A stretch of DNA of 64,000 nt, from positions 742,490-806,489 of the forward strand of contig JPHH03000010.1 of assembly GCA_000750105.3 (NCBI GenBank), read 5' to 3'. The notes under the pieces were generated by a model. It did no database searches. It was not told the DNA's origin and saw only the letters and a list, made by a program, of their open reading frames with translations. This document shows positions 40,977 to 52,321 of the stretch, piece after piece (the stretch's first letter is position 1; each line of letters opens with the position of its first letter). The position numbers were made by a program, and so were the translations under genes. The DNA comes from Tolypocladium sp. Sup5 PDA-1. Lineage: Eukaryota > Ascomycota > Sordariomycetes > Hypocreales > Ophiocordycipitaceae.

Positions 40977-42801
40977 ATGTCTCCCAAGGCCATGGCTGCT
41001 AATCTGGGAGAGCCGCTTCCGCCAGGAGATGAGCATGTAAGCTACACACTAAGCAAACCTCACCTTCTTGCCTGCACCTATTGACTAGAATACGAAAGGC
41101 CGTGAGCGTGTCGCTTCCAAAATGGAGCGACACGGAAGGCTGGGCGAGCCGGAACCCCGACGTTCTCTCGCAACTGAAGGCTGGGTATCCGAGATTCTAC
41201 GTGCCTCACATCGTCAGGGACCTCGCGGACAAGCTTGTGAAGTGGGCTGCGCAACAACCGACACCTGCCATCGACAGCAGAAAGTCGAGCCTGCTAGTCC
41301 CCGCCCCCTCGCCGGCTGCCATGATCTTCCCGAGCCTCGCAATGGCCACAGCTTGCAAAGAATATTTGGATAAATGGGACAAAGGTGCTGCAGACGGGGC
41401 CATCGCGGCCCTACATGTGACCCTCGATGGTCGGGTCAAAATCGACGACGATGCTCGATCGGAATCCAATCCACGACCCGGTCAGGATTTATATATGGTG
41501 TTGTACCCTGGCCAGTTGGCATCCGAAGCCAAGTCATTCTGGCAGCATACTGGATTTGGCATCTCGAGTCGGTTCGCGGCCTTTTGGCTGAAGAATGCAC
41601 TATTTCTTCACGACCAGGGAACAGGGCGTAACGGAACCGAGGCACCTCCCGTGCAAGATGCGAAAGACGCAGGTCTCACCCTACGCAGGCGCATCGCCGG
41701 GCTGTACTCCACGGCGCCAAACAAGGTTGTGGTGGAAGACGTGTATCTGTATCCTACGGGCATGTCCGCCATCGCGCACACGGCGCTGACGCTACGAAGC
41801 CTTCGAAGTGATGCATCGCAAATCTACCGAGTCGCGGTATTTGGGTAAGTCCCCAAGCTGCAACAGATCCGAGCTGTTGCAATACTGCAGTTGTCAAGGT
41901 CGTGCCGCTCACCAGCTGGGGTCGCAGGTTCTTGTATGTCGATACCTTCAAGGTCCTCAGCAAGGTCCACGGCTTCGAATACGTCCTGTACGGCCACGCC
42001 TCCCCCTCGGACATGGATTTGCTAGAGGCAGACTTGGAATCCGGCATGCATGTCGAGGCATTGTACACCGAGTTCCCGGGAAACCCCCTGCTTGGCTCGC
42101 TGGACCTCGATCGCCTGTACGCGCTGTCCAAAAAGTACGGGTTCCTCGTAGTCGTCGACGACACCATTGGGACCTCGGTCAATTTGAGCCTGGCTCCGTT
42201 GTGCGATGTTATATGCACGAGCTTGACCAAGATGTTCAGCGGCGCCTGCAACGTCATGGGCGGCAGCGTGGTGCTGAGCCCGCAGTCGACACACCATGAA
42301 CGGCTGCGCAAGACACTGGCAGCTCAATACATGGATACGTATTTCCCCCCTGACGTGGTAGTCATGGAGAAGAACAGCGCCGATTTCGAAGAGCGCGTCA
42401 TCGTCGCGAGCCGCAACGCAGAGGGCATCGCCGAGCTGCTCCGACAACACCCATCCGTCGAGCGGGTATTCTACCCCAAGGGCAGCCCGACCCAGCACCT
42501 ATACGACCGGTACAAGCGAGAGGGGGCCGGGTACGGGTATCTGTTGTCGATTCGGTTCACGAAGCCGGGGGCAGCCGTTGCGTTCCACGATGCCCTAGAC
42601 GTGGCCAAGGGCCCAAGCCTCGGCACCAACTTCACGCTAGCCTGCGCCTACACGTTGCTGGCGCACTATTCGGAGCTCGAGTGGGCGGCCAAGTACGGGG
42701 TCGTCGAGCATCTGGTTCGGGTCAGCGTGGGCATCGAGGGTCGGGAGCATCTGGAGAGGCTCGTCCAGAGGGCCCTGGCTGCGGCTGAGGAGCATTGTTA
42801 G
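40977..42801 (+). CDS. Cystathionine gamma-synthase-like PLP enzyme
   Basis: A fold-type I PLP enzyme of the Cys/Met metabolism family, 559 residues. Exons 40977-41036, 41099-41844 and 41928-42801 sum to 1680 bp. The start at 40977 gives MSPKAMAANLGEPLPPGDEH, matching the usual fungal beginning GxPLPP...HA(I/V)SVSLPKW. The N-terminal 200 residues are the extra domain typical of fungal gamma-synthases. YLYPTGMSAIAHT is the cofactor phosphate-binding region, EFPGNPLLGSLDLDRL and VVVDDTIGTSVN include the Asp that pairs with the pyridine nitrogen, and TSLTKMFSGACNVMGGS carries the Schiff-base lysine. Such enzymes make cystathionine from O-acylhomoserine and cysteine; relatives are used in natural-product pathways. 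It lies directly downstream of the AMP ligase on the same strand. Confidence 0.9.
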
Positions 42802-43322
42802 TCGAGGGCAATGTTGAGAGTCTGGAACCAAACGTTACCTTGAGGTTGCCATTTGATGTTTACTCGTACCCGTACTCAATTCTGATGCCCTCCGCTGCAT
42901 GGCAGGGGCGCCTCCAAGCTTTTATTGACTGCACCAGCAACCTGGTCACCTCAAGCTGGCAGCTCAGCATCCAGATGATGACACCACCCTCAAGTGACCG
43001 AACATGGCATGGTCGGTGGGAGCAGGGGTCATCACGGTGACTTCCTAGCGCCTAATATTGTCCAATACAATTTACGCGAGCCGTTCCTGGCCTGTACTGG
43101 TAACGTCACATCCAATCCGTCCCCGCACGCACTCCCCGCATGCCCCTGTTCTCCAACCGAGAGCTCTACCTTAAGCTTTCTGAAGCTGTCTCGATATTAG
43201 TACATAAAACACACGTCTCGGCCGAGTGGGCTCAGTAACTAAGTTACGGCTCCGGTCCACCACGAGTCCACGCTAATCAACAATCTCCGCAACAAGTTGA
43301 GACCAGTCGTTACTCCTCCAAG
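42802..43322. other. Intergenic region, promoter of the CBM9-like gene
   Basis: About 520 bp with no recognised gene. Confidence 0.45.
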
Positions 43323-44006
43323 ATGGGTCGTTTTCTCTCCCTCATCACCATGGCTGCCAGTCTTGCCGCCGCGGGCTGTGCCCACAACGTCCCCAGCGTC
43401 AACGTCCCGGCCTGTCCTCGTGTCGGCACCATCAGCTACTCCAAGACGGTGCCGGACCAGAAGCCCTTCCCGCGCACGCAGGTCGACCTCTGCTACACCG
43501 ACGAGCACCTGCTGATCGGGTTCACCGCGTACGACGAGGTCAACTTCTACTTCAATGCCACGCAGGGCACCAATGACGACATCTGGCAGTACGAGGTCAT
43601 GGAGGCCTTCATCTACAAGGGCACCGACGACCCCGAGACGTACCTCGAGTTCGAGGTCAGCCCCAACAACGTCACCTACCAGGCCTTTGTCTACAACCCG
43701 TCCAAGGTCCGCGCGGCCGGCGAACCGTTCGACCACTTCTTCGTCTCCGACGCCGCTGCCGACGGCTTCAGCGCCACCACGACGCTAGACAAGCCGAACA
43801 AGATCTGGAAGAGCGAGGTCAAGATTCCGCTCGGCCTGTTCAACGTCGACAAGGGCACGGCCCGCGGCACCAAGTGGAGGATGAACTTTTTCAGGACCAT
43901 CGTCAGCCCGGAGACGTACCCGGACCAGGGACTGGGAGCGTGGAACTCGCCCAACAAGGCCAGCTTTCACGTCACCCCCTACTTTGGCAAGGTCAACTTT
44001 GTGTAA
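43323..44006 (+). CDS. Secreted CBM9-like carbohydrate-binding protein
   Basis: A single-exon gene for 227 residues. It starts MGRFLSLITMAASLAAAGC, a signal peptide. The rest resembles a family 9 carbohydrate-binding module fold: TQVDLCYTDEHLLIGFTAYD, DDIWQYEVMEAFI with the acidic calcium-site residues, ETYLEFEVSPNN, and WKSEVKIPLGLF near the end. The IWQYEVMEAFI and YLEFEVSP pair is characteristic. No catalytic domain is attached, so it is probably a small extracellular binding protein. Position next to the decayed GH43 suggests a former plant-polysaccharide function. Confidence 0.8.
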   Translation: MGRFLSLITMAASLAAAGCAHNVPSVNVPACPRVGTISYSKTVPDQKPFPRTQVDLCYTDEHLLIGFTAYDEVNFYFNATQGTNDDIWQYEVMEAFIYKGTDDPETYLEFEVSPNNVTYQAFVYNPSKVRAAGEPFDHFFVSDAAADGFSATTTLDKPNKIWKSEVKIPLGLFNVDKGTARGTKWRMNFFRTIVSPETYPDQGLGAWNSPNKASFHVTPYFGKVNFV

Positions 44007-44497
44007 GGGGGAGTCTCTTGACCCGCAGTACATGCTACCGCAATCTCAATTGAAGATCCTTCTACTGGCGTAGTTGGAGGGTTGAGCGAGTAGTCACTAC
44101 GCGAACTATGAGCAGGAAATAACTCCTAGAAAGTAATTCCTTGATACCTAGAGCAGAATTTCTCAACGTATTTTAAAGATGGAGTCTGCAGCCGTTGCAC
44201 AATCCAGGCACCTCATGGGTAGCATCCAAAACAGTGACACTCCCCAGATGCTGAGGAGCCATACCAAAACCCTGGCAACCTGCGGATAAACTGTAACCAT
44301 CTTATAGCAGAGGCCTTTGCTGGTTGTCTACGCTCCTGGGCACTCTCCCAGACTTGCGAGTTTTGGCTAAACTGGCCATTGAGCCGGCTGCCCGCCGTCC
44401 TGCATCTACGTAACACCAATAGACCTTCGTTCTAAGAAGTTCTATAAGAACCTAAGGGCTCAGTTCAACATCGCAACTTGAATCAGGCAATATCATC
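44007..44497. other. Intergenic region, nothing recognised
   Basis: About 490 bp between the CBM9-like gene and the GH43 pseudogene. No gene seen. Confidence 0.45.
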
Positions 44498-45883
44498 ATG
44501 CCGCTCGTTCGCAATCCTATACTCCCTGGGTTCAACCCGGACCCCTCCGTTCTTCGCGTCGGCAACGATTACTACGTCGCGACATCCACCTTTGAATGGT
44601 ACCCCGGCGTACAAATTCACCATTCCAAGGATCTTGCCAACTGGGAACTTATATGCCGTCCTCTGACTCGAAAGAGCCAACTTGACAGGCAGCCCCGACA
44701 GCTGTGGTGTCTGGGCTCCATGCCTGACTCACGACGGCGATAAGTTCTGGCTGGTGTACACGCACATGAAGCGTAAGGACGGATCGTTCAAGGACTGTTA
44801 CGACTACATTATCAGCGCGCCTTCAATTAAGGGATCTTGGTCGGATCCCATCTTTGCCAACGCCTCTGGTTTTGATCCGTCTTTGTCCACGACGACGACG
44901 GCCGCAAGTGGTTCGTCAACATGCTGTGGGACCATCGGCAGCGGCCTCACTACTTCGCCGGAATAGGCTTGCAAGAGTTTAGCCCATCCGAGAGCAAGCT
45001 CGTCGGACCGCGGAAGAACATCTTCACAGGCATTGACTTGAAGCTCGCCGAGGGCCCGCATCTCTACAAGCGAGGCGGATGGTACTACCTCTTGGCCGCT
45101 GAGGGGGGAACTGCGTACGAACACGCCTACACCCTGGCTCGGGCTCGCGATATCTGAGGCCCATACGAGATGCACCCACAGAATCACATGCTCACGTCGA
45201 AAGACGCGCCATTTGCCGCACTGCAGAGAGCTGGCCATGGCGATATCGTGGACACTGCCCAAGGCAAGGCGTACTTGGTTCACTTGGCCGGGTTCACTTG
45301 GCCGGGAGACCGACCGTCCAGGAGCGACGCTGTGTCCTGGGGCGAAGACGACTGGCTGTACGTAAAAGACTGGCCGGTCCCGTCGCTCGACGTCGCCGGC
45401 ATCCGCGACGATACCCAGTACTGGGCAGAGCAGCACTATACTTTCAATACCGGCCTGCACAAAGACTTCCAATGGCTACGCACTCCAGAGAGCGAGCGCA
45501 TTTTCTCAATCAAGAACGGAAAGCTCGTTCTTACCGGCCGCGACTCCATCGGATCTTGGTTCGAGCAAGCGCTCGTGGCTCGACGCCAGACGCACTTTTC
45601 CTACGACGCCGAAACAGTCGTCGACTTTTCGCCGACCGATGAGCGACAATTCGCGGGACTTACCCTGTACTGCTCCCGGTATAACTTTCTTTACCTTGCC
45701 GTTCCGGCGGACGCCGATGGGAATCGCGAGCTCATCATCATGAGTTCGGAGGAGTCATGGCCGAACGGTGACCTGGAGACCATTGAGAGAAAAGTAGTGC
45801 ATATCCTTCTCAACTCTTCCTCATTCACACCCCTCCTCCCTCTCATATGCTGTTGGTACTTTTGTTGCATATGCTGTTGGTAG
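44498..45883 (+). pseudogene. GH43 beta-xylosidase/arabinofuranosidase, degenerate
   Basis: It opens as an intact GH43: MPLVRNPILPGFNPDPSVLR carries the catalytic-base aspartate (PDPS), followed by DYYVATSTFEWYPGVQIHHS. Near 44683 the frame shifts, and homology resumes as GVWAPCLTHDGDKFWLVYT; a lost copy of a 5-base TGACA-type repeat would explain it. Near 44885 a one-base loss separates FDPSL from HDDDGRKWFVN. At 45157 a TGA interrupts ARARDI-stop-GPYEMHPQN, where arginine (CGA) is expected. The C-terminal beta-sandwich begins (FQWLRTPESERIFSIKNGKL) but is cut short at about 45797, well before the usual end. The GH43 acid in KLAEGPHLYKR is present. Two frameshifts, a nonsense codon and a truncated end make it a pseudogene. 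Confidence 0.87.
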
Positions 45884-46437
45884 TTGTCCAACATACCAAA
45901 CTCGCTCCACCCCGAATGATACAGCAGCGAAGTACATCGCGATGGTGTGTCGGCCCCGCTCCGAGGCATCAACCCGACCGCCCCTTGGCCAATCGCTTCC
46001 ATTCATATGCAGCATGAAGCCAACATACGGAGTATAGTAGGCTTAGGAAGAGAGGCTGCCCGTCAGCAGAAAGCAGAGGAAAGAGTGGTCCGCGGCATGC
46101 CTACCTGCATTGATATGGCGGCTCAAAGTTCCTTGCTCTTATTGGATCATTGTCTTATTGCGGGCCATCGCGATCCATGGGCCTCATCCATCCATTGTTG
46201 GTTGGCCCGTTGTTTTGACCATTGTCCCGTGCAGCCCGCAGTAGTCCTTTCAAGATTTACATTCAATCATAACAGTTCGGAATCCTACCTTCTTCGATAA
46301 GCTAGACCTCCTACTGCGTACTTTGACGAGTATAAATATGCCTCTGAGCTTCAACCATTACAACCGATTCTTCTTCCTTACCTACTCACCTTGTTCTTAC
46401 TCAATATTTCAGTCAATATTACCCAAAAAGCACCACC
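45884..46437. other. Intergenic region, promoter of the APH-like gene
   Basis: About 550 bp. A TATA-like TATAAATA is at 46331-46338. No other feature is visible. Confidence 0.45.
46331..46338 (+). promoter_or_regulatory. TATA box of the APH-like gene
   Basis: TATAAATA, 100 bp upstream of the ATG at 46438. Confidence 0.5.
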
Positions 46438-47749
46438 ATGGCCATCTCTACTGATGATGGGAATCTGAACTCGGAGGGCATCGATGCTCAAGACCGGGTT
46501 CAGTATATCCATGACATCGTCCGCCGTGAATTCGGTCGAGATGTATGTCCTCGGGTTATCACGTCCTAACTGATGCTTGAAGCTAAGAAATTTGACAGGT
46601 GGCAAGAATAGACCGTTTGATTGGTGGGAACTCCTTTGTCTACCGTCTCACACTTACTCCTGCAAATGGCTCGCATAGTCAGCAGCCCAAGGCCATAGCC
46701 GAGCATGGCGTATCCCCGTTGCCAGATACCACGACTCAGCTCGTCATTCGACTATCAAACCCAGCGTCCGGGATGAATGAAAACCTTCGTGTTCAAAATG
46801 AAGTCGCTATAATGATACTGACAAGGGAAGCTTTGGCGCCCCTCAAGTCATCGCTTGTGCCTGTCTTGTATGGCTGGGCGTCTGGCGAGACAGGGAGAGG
46901 ATGGACGCTGTGCGAGCACTTACCCGGCGAACGCCTCGGAGATAAGTTTGAGGCTCTCAATGATGAGGCGAAACGAACCGTGATAGCGCAAATCGCCCAG
47001 ATATTCAAGCACATCCAGCAATTTCCCCTGCCGAGCTCGATCAAGGGCTATGGTGGCCTGGGCTTCGCTGTGGATGGAAGCATCGTCACGGGTCCGACAG
47101 TCATTGTGGGAGGGGGCCCCTCTGAGACGCACTCGGCTTTGTATGCCGAATATCTTCAAACCCAACGCATACTATCCGAAAAATGCGACGTTGTCCGAGG
47201 TTGGAAAGGCACGGATCTTCCGGGGCGGATCGACAAGCTTGCAAAGGAGAAATTCACAGGCATATGTGAGTGGGAACAGGAGCTTCGGCCAACGCTTGTC
47301 CACGCAGATTTTGGTAAGGACTTAATCACTACTAAGGTGTTTACTCTATATATGCTAATGGATACCGTCTTATAGACGTCCACAACATGCTTTTTGACCC
47401 CAAAACAAATCGCATTACAGGCCTAGTAGACTACGACTTTGGCCATATTGGTTCTCAAGCCGACGAGTATATGTACTCTTTCTCTAGATTGGGTTTTCTC
47501 GTTAACCCGATTGTCAAGGATAACGAGGATCTGGTGCTTTTGAGAAAGTTCCTTGTTCACGGAGTCGACTACGCACAACTGGTCGACCGACCGAAAACTT
47601 TAGTAGACTGGAAGGTCACACTTATGGTAGACGAGGAGTTTGCTAAAGCAGGCGTAGAGCGCCCCCGGGATATACCGGCGATGGACGAAATTTCGATCCG
47701 CTACTGGATCATTAACGGCGTCAGTCCGCCTGTTTTTTTTTCAAAGTGA
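46438..47749 (+). CDS. Aminoglycoside-phosphotransferase (APH)-like kinase, 3' end damaged
   Basis: A protein of the APH/choline-kinase fold common in fungi. Exons 46438-46542, 46599-47313 and 47376-47749 have normal introns. The nucleotide lobe starts after VARIDRLIGGNSFVYRL; TLCEHLPGERLGDKF lies in the hinge. The catalytic loop is VHADFDVHNMLFD and the metal-binding motif is ITGLVDYDFGHIGS. The frame ends with SPPVFFSK-stop inside a nine-T run (47733-47741). Beyond it a typical C-terminus (PEKLQKMKDGEQRELE, then NNLEALGY and a stop near 47840) is found, in the same frame but behind that stop. One extra T and one missing G in the G-run at about 47758-47764 would reopen it. The gene may lack about 25 residues, or the homopolymers may be misassembled. 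Substrate unknown. Confidence 0.75.
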
Positions 47750-47869
47750 TGTTGCGCGGGGGGGCCAGAGAAGCTGCAAAAAATGAAAGACGGTGAGCAG
47801 AGAGAGCTTGAGAATAACTTAGAGGCTTTGGGATATTAGTATAACGTATAGCCTGGTACGTGACGCGTC

Positions 47870-49050
47870 CATAATACGACGTCGATGAAGCTTACCCCTA
47901 GCACCTCCACCAGGACTCCCCAAAGGCCCTAAACTCGCTTCCCAGATCCGGCACGACAGTCAGGGCTGACGAGAAGCGCAGCACGCTGTGGACATCCTAT
48001 TTGCCTAAGTGCTCTCCGGTACATATCGAACGAACGATGCACAAATATTAGCTGTGGAAGGTGGTTGCAGGAGTCTCTCGCTCTCTCACCCACTTGCTAC
48101 TGATGTATCCGTGCCATTCCAGAGTCAGACGCCGGCTTGGCATGCGACGGGAGCTGCGCTTCGGGCAGCGAACCCCATTCCCTGAACAAGGCCACACCCC
48201 CGGTCGGATAGAGTGAATCGGCGGGATGCCTGGGCTTGAATCTCAGGAACGGAGAAGAAGCCGCGCCAGCTCCTGCGTTGACCAGACGTTGGGCTTGCGC
48301 AGGCTGCCCAGACCGCTGGGACGGACGATGACCTTGAATGAGACTATGTCCTGGGCTAAACGGTTGAGTGCCATGCGGCCACGCAGTGACTCCGATGGGC
48401 GGCCGGATTCTCGATAAGCTCTGCTGATGAGTGCGTGTCTGGGGGGCTTTTCAGGTCACTCAGTGGGATCAAAGGAAAGCCTGTTGGCTCAATTTGCTTT
48501 CCATATCAATCTTCCCGGCGTCCTCGAGGCCTGGCGATGCACGGAGTCTAGTGGCGAGGCCTTGAAGGGTGCTATCTGGAACAGCCCCGGCAGGGCAAGT
48601 TCGACCCCAAACACGCGCCGAATCTCTGCCGTAAGCCCGAGCAGGAGCGAGGAGTTCCCACCGACTGAGAAAAGGTAAATCCGCGAGAATCCCGCCCGAT
48701 GTCTCAATGATGTAGTTTGCCACCTCGGACCTTGACCTGGCCGTCCCCATCGATGCGTCCTAGAATCACAGATGACCCATCCGCAAGTATCCTAACGCGG
48801 TCTCCCGAGAAATGGCACAGGCAGTCCAGGCCCCTTCGCCGAGCAGCCTCGTAAGCAGCCAAGAAGGTGGCTGGCTTCCACTTTGCGACGGTGAGCTCGG
48901 ACGTCCAAGGTATCCCGACTTGACTACACTGGGTCAACAGGTGGCAATTTCGCCGACCAGCCACAGGTATTCGTAGTTAGGTAATGAATCCAGCAGTTCT
49001 CCGATCGGACCAGCACGAGAGCGCCGCCCGTTGCTTTTTACGGTGCGGAG
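47870..49050 (-). pseudogene. Remnant of a PKS-NRPS-type A-T-R module
   Basis: Reading the minus strand downward, pieces of three domains occur in the order of a fungal PKS-NRPS C-terminus. Adenylation: LPNYEY and GEIATC (near 48960), SGYLGRP, SELTVAKWKP, then SGDRVRILADGSSVILG and RIDGDGQVKVRG (near 48720-48800), corresponding to cores A6-A8. Thiolation: FSVGGNSSLLLGLTAEIRR followed by VFGVELALPGLFQ (near 48560-48690), with the phosphopantetheine serine in GGNSS. Reductase: LGSLRKPNVWSTQELARLLL (near 48260-48330) and HGYISSKWVSERET (near 48080-48120), the SDR-type YxxSKW region. The pieces are in different frames with stops between them. About 80-100 residues between A and T are gone, and large parts of R are missing. 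It cannot make a protein. Confidence 0.72.
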
Positions 49051-50179
49051 TACGAGTACTCGTAGTTGCCTACGCATCCTTCTTGCAGTAGCGCGATGCG
49101 GGCAGCCGTCGCATTTCACGTCTTACAAGTATCATACGAGGTCCTGGTGGTTTATTTCAAGAAGCCTGAACGCGGAGTGTCGGCACAGGGAGCCATTGAG
49201 CGCATTCCAGAGGCAAACGACTATGACGTCCAACTAGGCTGTGCCTTGGCCGTGAGCCGAGCTGGCATAACAGCTGCCCGGCAAGTACACGGACGATGAA
49301 AGACGGAGCCTGAACGGTTGGCCGATCTGCCTCAGTTCCTGTTGTCCTGAGGCGTTCAGCGGCCACAGGATCCAATGCGGCACCGGCGTAAAGTGTGTTG
49401 CCCGCTGCCTTGCTTTGACATTGAAGGGTCAAGCACACGTCTCTGCTGCCTAGTCCGTTGGTCGGTGATTTTCCGTCTCCATTTCCCTCCACGCGCGCCT
49501 AATGTCGTCCAGATGACTCGACCGCAGCCGCCACAGCCGTGTCTTAGCAGAGAGCACACCCGTCTCACACTCCCCACGTCAAACATTGACTCCCGAGTCA
49601 ATTAAGTGAAAATCCTGGGCAGTTTCGCCGAGGCAACATAACGAAACGATCGCACCGGATAAATCGGACGGGCAAACTGGAGGCCCGGGCGATGAATTGC
49701 CTAATCGGGAAACAACCCGGCCCCTGTCCGTGTCTCGCTGTGCTGTGCGTCTCGGGCATCTTGGACGGGGTGTTCTGCGCCTGCTCGACCATCAAATCGA
49801 GCCAGCTAGCCGGGAAGCCGGCCGGCAGGTCGCAACCACGGGACGGCGCCATCGCCGCAAGGCCGGTACAGCTGCAGCGGTCGTGAACCACCTTCATTTG
49901 CCTCGTACGCGGTAACAGTTGCCGAGCGCTTCCTTGGTTGGTCCTCTCGCGGTAGGGCCATGCACGAGCGATCCCATCGTGGGGCTGGCGTTGGTTCGGC
50001 GCGGAGGAACCAGGGGGGTCCCAACGTGGCTGCTACACGATGAGCAGGGCCGCGGAACAACATGGCATGACGTCTGGTATAAATACGAAAAGGGGGTAGT
50101 GTGCTCCCGTCCCGCTGTGTGTTGCTTCGTTGGGGGTTCTGCAACGTCCAATGGCCAGGAGTGCGTGTAGTTGCTGACC
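49051..50179. other. Intergenic region, promoter of the carboxylesterase
   Basis: About 1.1 kb. It may contain further eroded A-domain sequence next to the remnant at 47.9-49.05 kb, but I could not identify core motifs such as the A3 SGTTG. The right end holds the esterase promoter with a TATA box at 50078-50085. Confidence 0.4.
50078..50085 (+). promoter_or_regulatory. TATA box of the carboxylesterase
   Basis: TATAAATA, 95 bp upstream of the ATG at 50180. Confidence 0.5.
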
Positions 50180-51834
50180 ATGAAGCTTCGAACCGCCATC
50201 GTCTCGTCGGCTGTGCTGCTGTGCACTGCCGTCGCCGTCGACACGACAGTGGACATCTCTTACAGCAAATGCAAGGGCGTCTCGCTGGAAAACGGTGTCA
50301 GTCAATGGCTGGGAATCAGGTTCGCCGCTCCCCCCGTCGGCAGCTTGCGATTCGCGCCGCCGCAAGACCCTCGGCACACGACAGAACTGCAAATGGCAGA
50401 CAAGGTAAGGCTACACGGTGGAAGTCACTGGAGCTCGTAGCTGACTCTATGCAGCACGGCAAGGCCTGCCTGGCCACCGGCGCTGACCCCAAAGACAAGC
50501 ACACAGCAGAGGACTGTCTCTTCCTGGACGTACAGGCCCCTACCAAAGCCAAGTCCGACTCGAAGCTGCCCGTCTTCATCTACATCCAAGGTGGGGGCTT
50601 CAACCTCAACTCCAACACAAACATCAACGCCTCGGGGCTGATCATGGCGAGCGACCTCAGCATCGTCGTCGTCAGCTTCAACTACCGCGTCGGCCCGTAC
50701 GGGTTCCTCACCGACGGCAAGCACATCAAGCCGAACAACGGTCTCCGCGACCAGCAAAAGGTCATGCAGTGGGTGCAGACGCACATCGCCAAGTTCGGCG
50801 GCGACCCGAACCATGTGGTCATTGGCGGGTCGAGCGCCGGCGCCGAGAGCGTCGCGCTTCATCTGACTGCCAACAACGGCACTGGCATGAACCTCTTCCA
50901 CGGCGCCATCGCCGAGTCTCCTTCCTTTGCCACGACGCTCACGACGGCAGAGTCTCATTATCAGTACCGCCAACTCGCGACTCGTCTTGGGTGTGTTGGC
51001 AGCGATAGCCTGGGCTGCCTGCGGAACAAGACCGCCGAGGAACTCCAGGGCAAGAACTTCAACATCCCTCTCCCGGGGGCCGCGACGGCGCCAAACTACA
51101 TGTACCTGCCGGTCGTCGACGGCGAGTACGTGCCCGACTACACGTACCGGCTGCTGCAGCAGGGCAAGTTCGTCAAAGTGCCCACCATCTTCGGCGACGA
51201 CTCCAACGGCGGAACCAAGTTTACGCCCAAGAACACGTCGACGCTGACGCAGAGCAACATGTACATGCTGGACCAGTACCCGTTCATCACGCTGGAGCAG
51301 CTCGACGAGGTCAACGGGCTGTACCCGAACGCCAACACGACCTGCCCCGACACGGGCTGCTACTGGCGGCAGGTCAGCGACGTCTACGGCGAGGCGCGGT
51401 ACATGTGCCCGGCGCGCGCCTTTACCGCCGCGCTGGCCGGGGCCGGCACCAAGAACTCGTTTGCGTACCGGTGGAACGTGGAAGACCCCCGGCAGATGGA
51501 AGAGGGCCTCGGCGTCCCGCACACGGTCGAGCTCAGCGCCCTCTGGGGGCCAGACTACTCGCCCGAGCCGCCGGAGAGCTACAAAAAAGGTGGCAAGAAC
51601 GAGAAGGCATCGCCGGTCATGCAGCGGTACTGGACAAACTTCATCCGCACGTATGATCCCAACAAGGGCAAGGCGAGCTCCGGCCAGGAGACGGCGTGGG
51701 AGGCGTGGACGGGCAAGGCGCAAGACCGGTTGGTCTTCCAGACCGGGGGGAAGACGGAGATGGAGCCGTTTGGCGATGCGCTGAACAAGAGGTGCGATTT
51801 CTGGGCAAAGCATGGGGCCTCGCTGCGGTTATGA
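50180..51834 (+). CDS. Secreted carboxylesterase type B
   Basis: An alpha/beta-hydrolase of 534 residues acting on carboxylic esters outside the cell. Exons 50180-50404 and 50455-51834 (1605 bp) have a 50-bp intron. A signal peptide (MKLRTAIVSSAVLLCTAVA) is followed by WLGIRFAAPPVGSLRFAPPQ, the family's N-terminal signature, EDCLFLDVQAP with the conserved Cys, and IYIQGGGFN, the oxyanion-hole glycines. The nucleophile elbow is VIGGSSAGAESV (Ser in GxSxG). The acid is probably in GDDSNGGTKF and the histidine in GVPHTVELSALWG. Several sequons occur. The coding sequence is very GC-rich in third positions, which leaves a long antisense open frame as a shadow. Confidence 0.92.
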
Positions 51835-52321
51835 GCCTCCGAGACAGGGGGCATGGAGTGATGTACTCGTAGGGAGTTGCTACGGTAAACACGATACCTT
51901 TGTTTTATACCTGAATGCACGTCAACAAGCGAGGGTCGCATCGCATTGACACATGCCTTGAAAGTGTTTGGGATCCATTTAACCGCCCCAACATGCTTGG
52001 GGAATGGCCATCTCGTGCAGCATTGACGGCGACCTGTCTAATTACGCAAATACGCTCCGCCAGTGCTGCTACCTGGCCAGCCGCGCCGATGGCAAGTCGA
52101 CGGCCGCAGCGTAACAGCGCATGGCACGGCAGGCCAAAGGGATGAGAGCTGCAGTTATGCAGGTTGTACGAATATGTTGTGGCACCACCGTCAACTCCTT
52201 CAGCGGGCTGCGGGGTCGGTTAGCGCGGGGTAGTTCTGGCCCCTGGGTCTCCTCCAGGGTGATCTGGAAGCCTCAGACCTCCACCGCATCTCGGACACGA
52301 CAAAGAAGAGAGCAACGGACC
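51835..52321. other. Intergenic region, promoter of the aldehyde dehydrogenase
   Basis: About 490 bp, nothing recognised. Confidence 0.45.

Noticed and set aside
50425..51813. 462-codon open frame antisense to the carboxylesterase
   Set aside because: It mirrors the GC-rich third positions of the well-supported esterase and has low-complexity Arg/Val/Leu composition with no domain.
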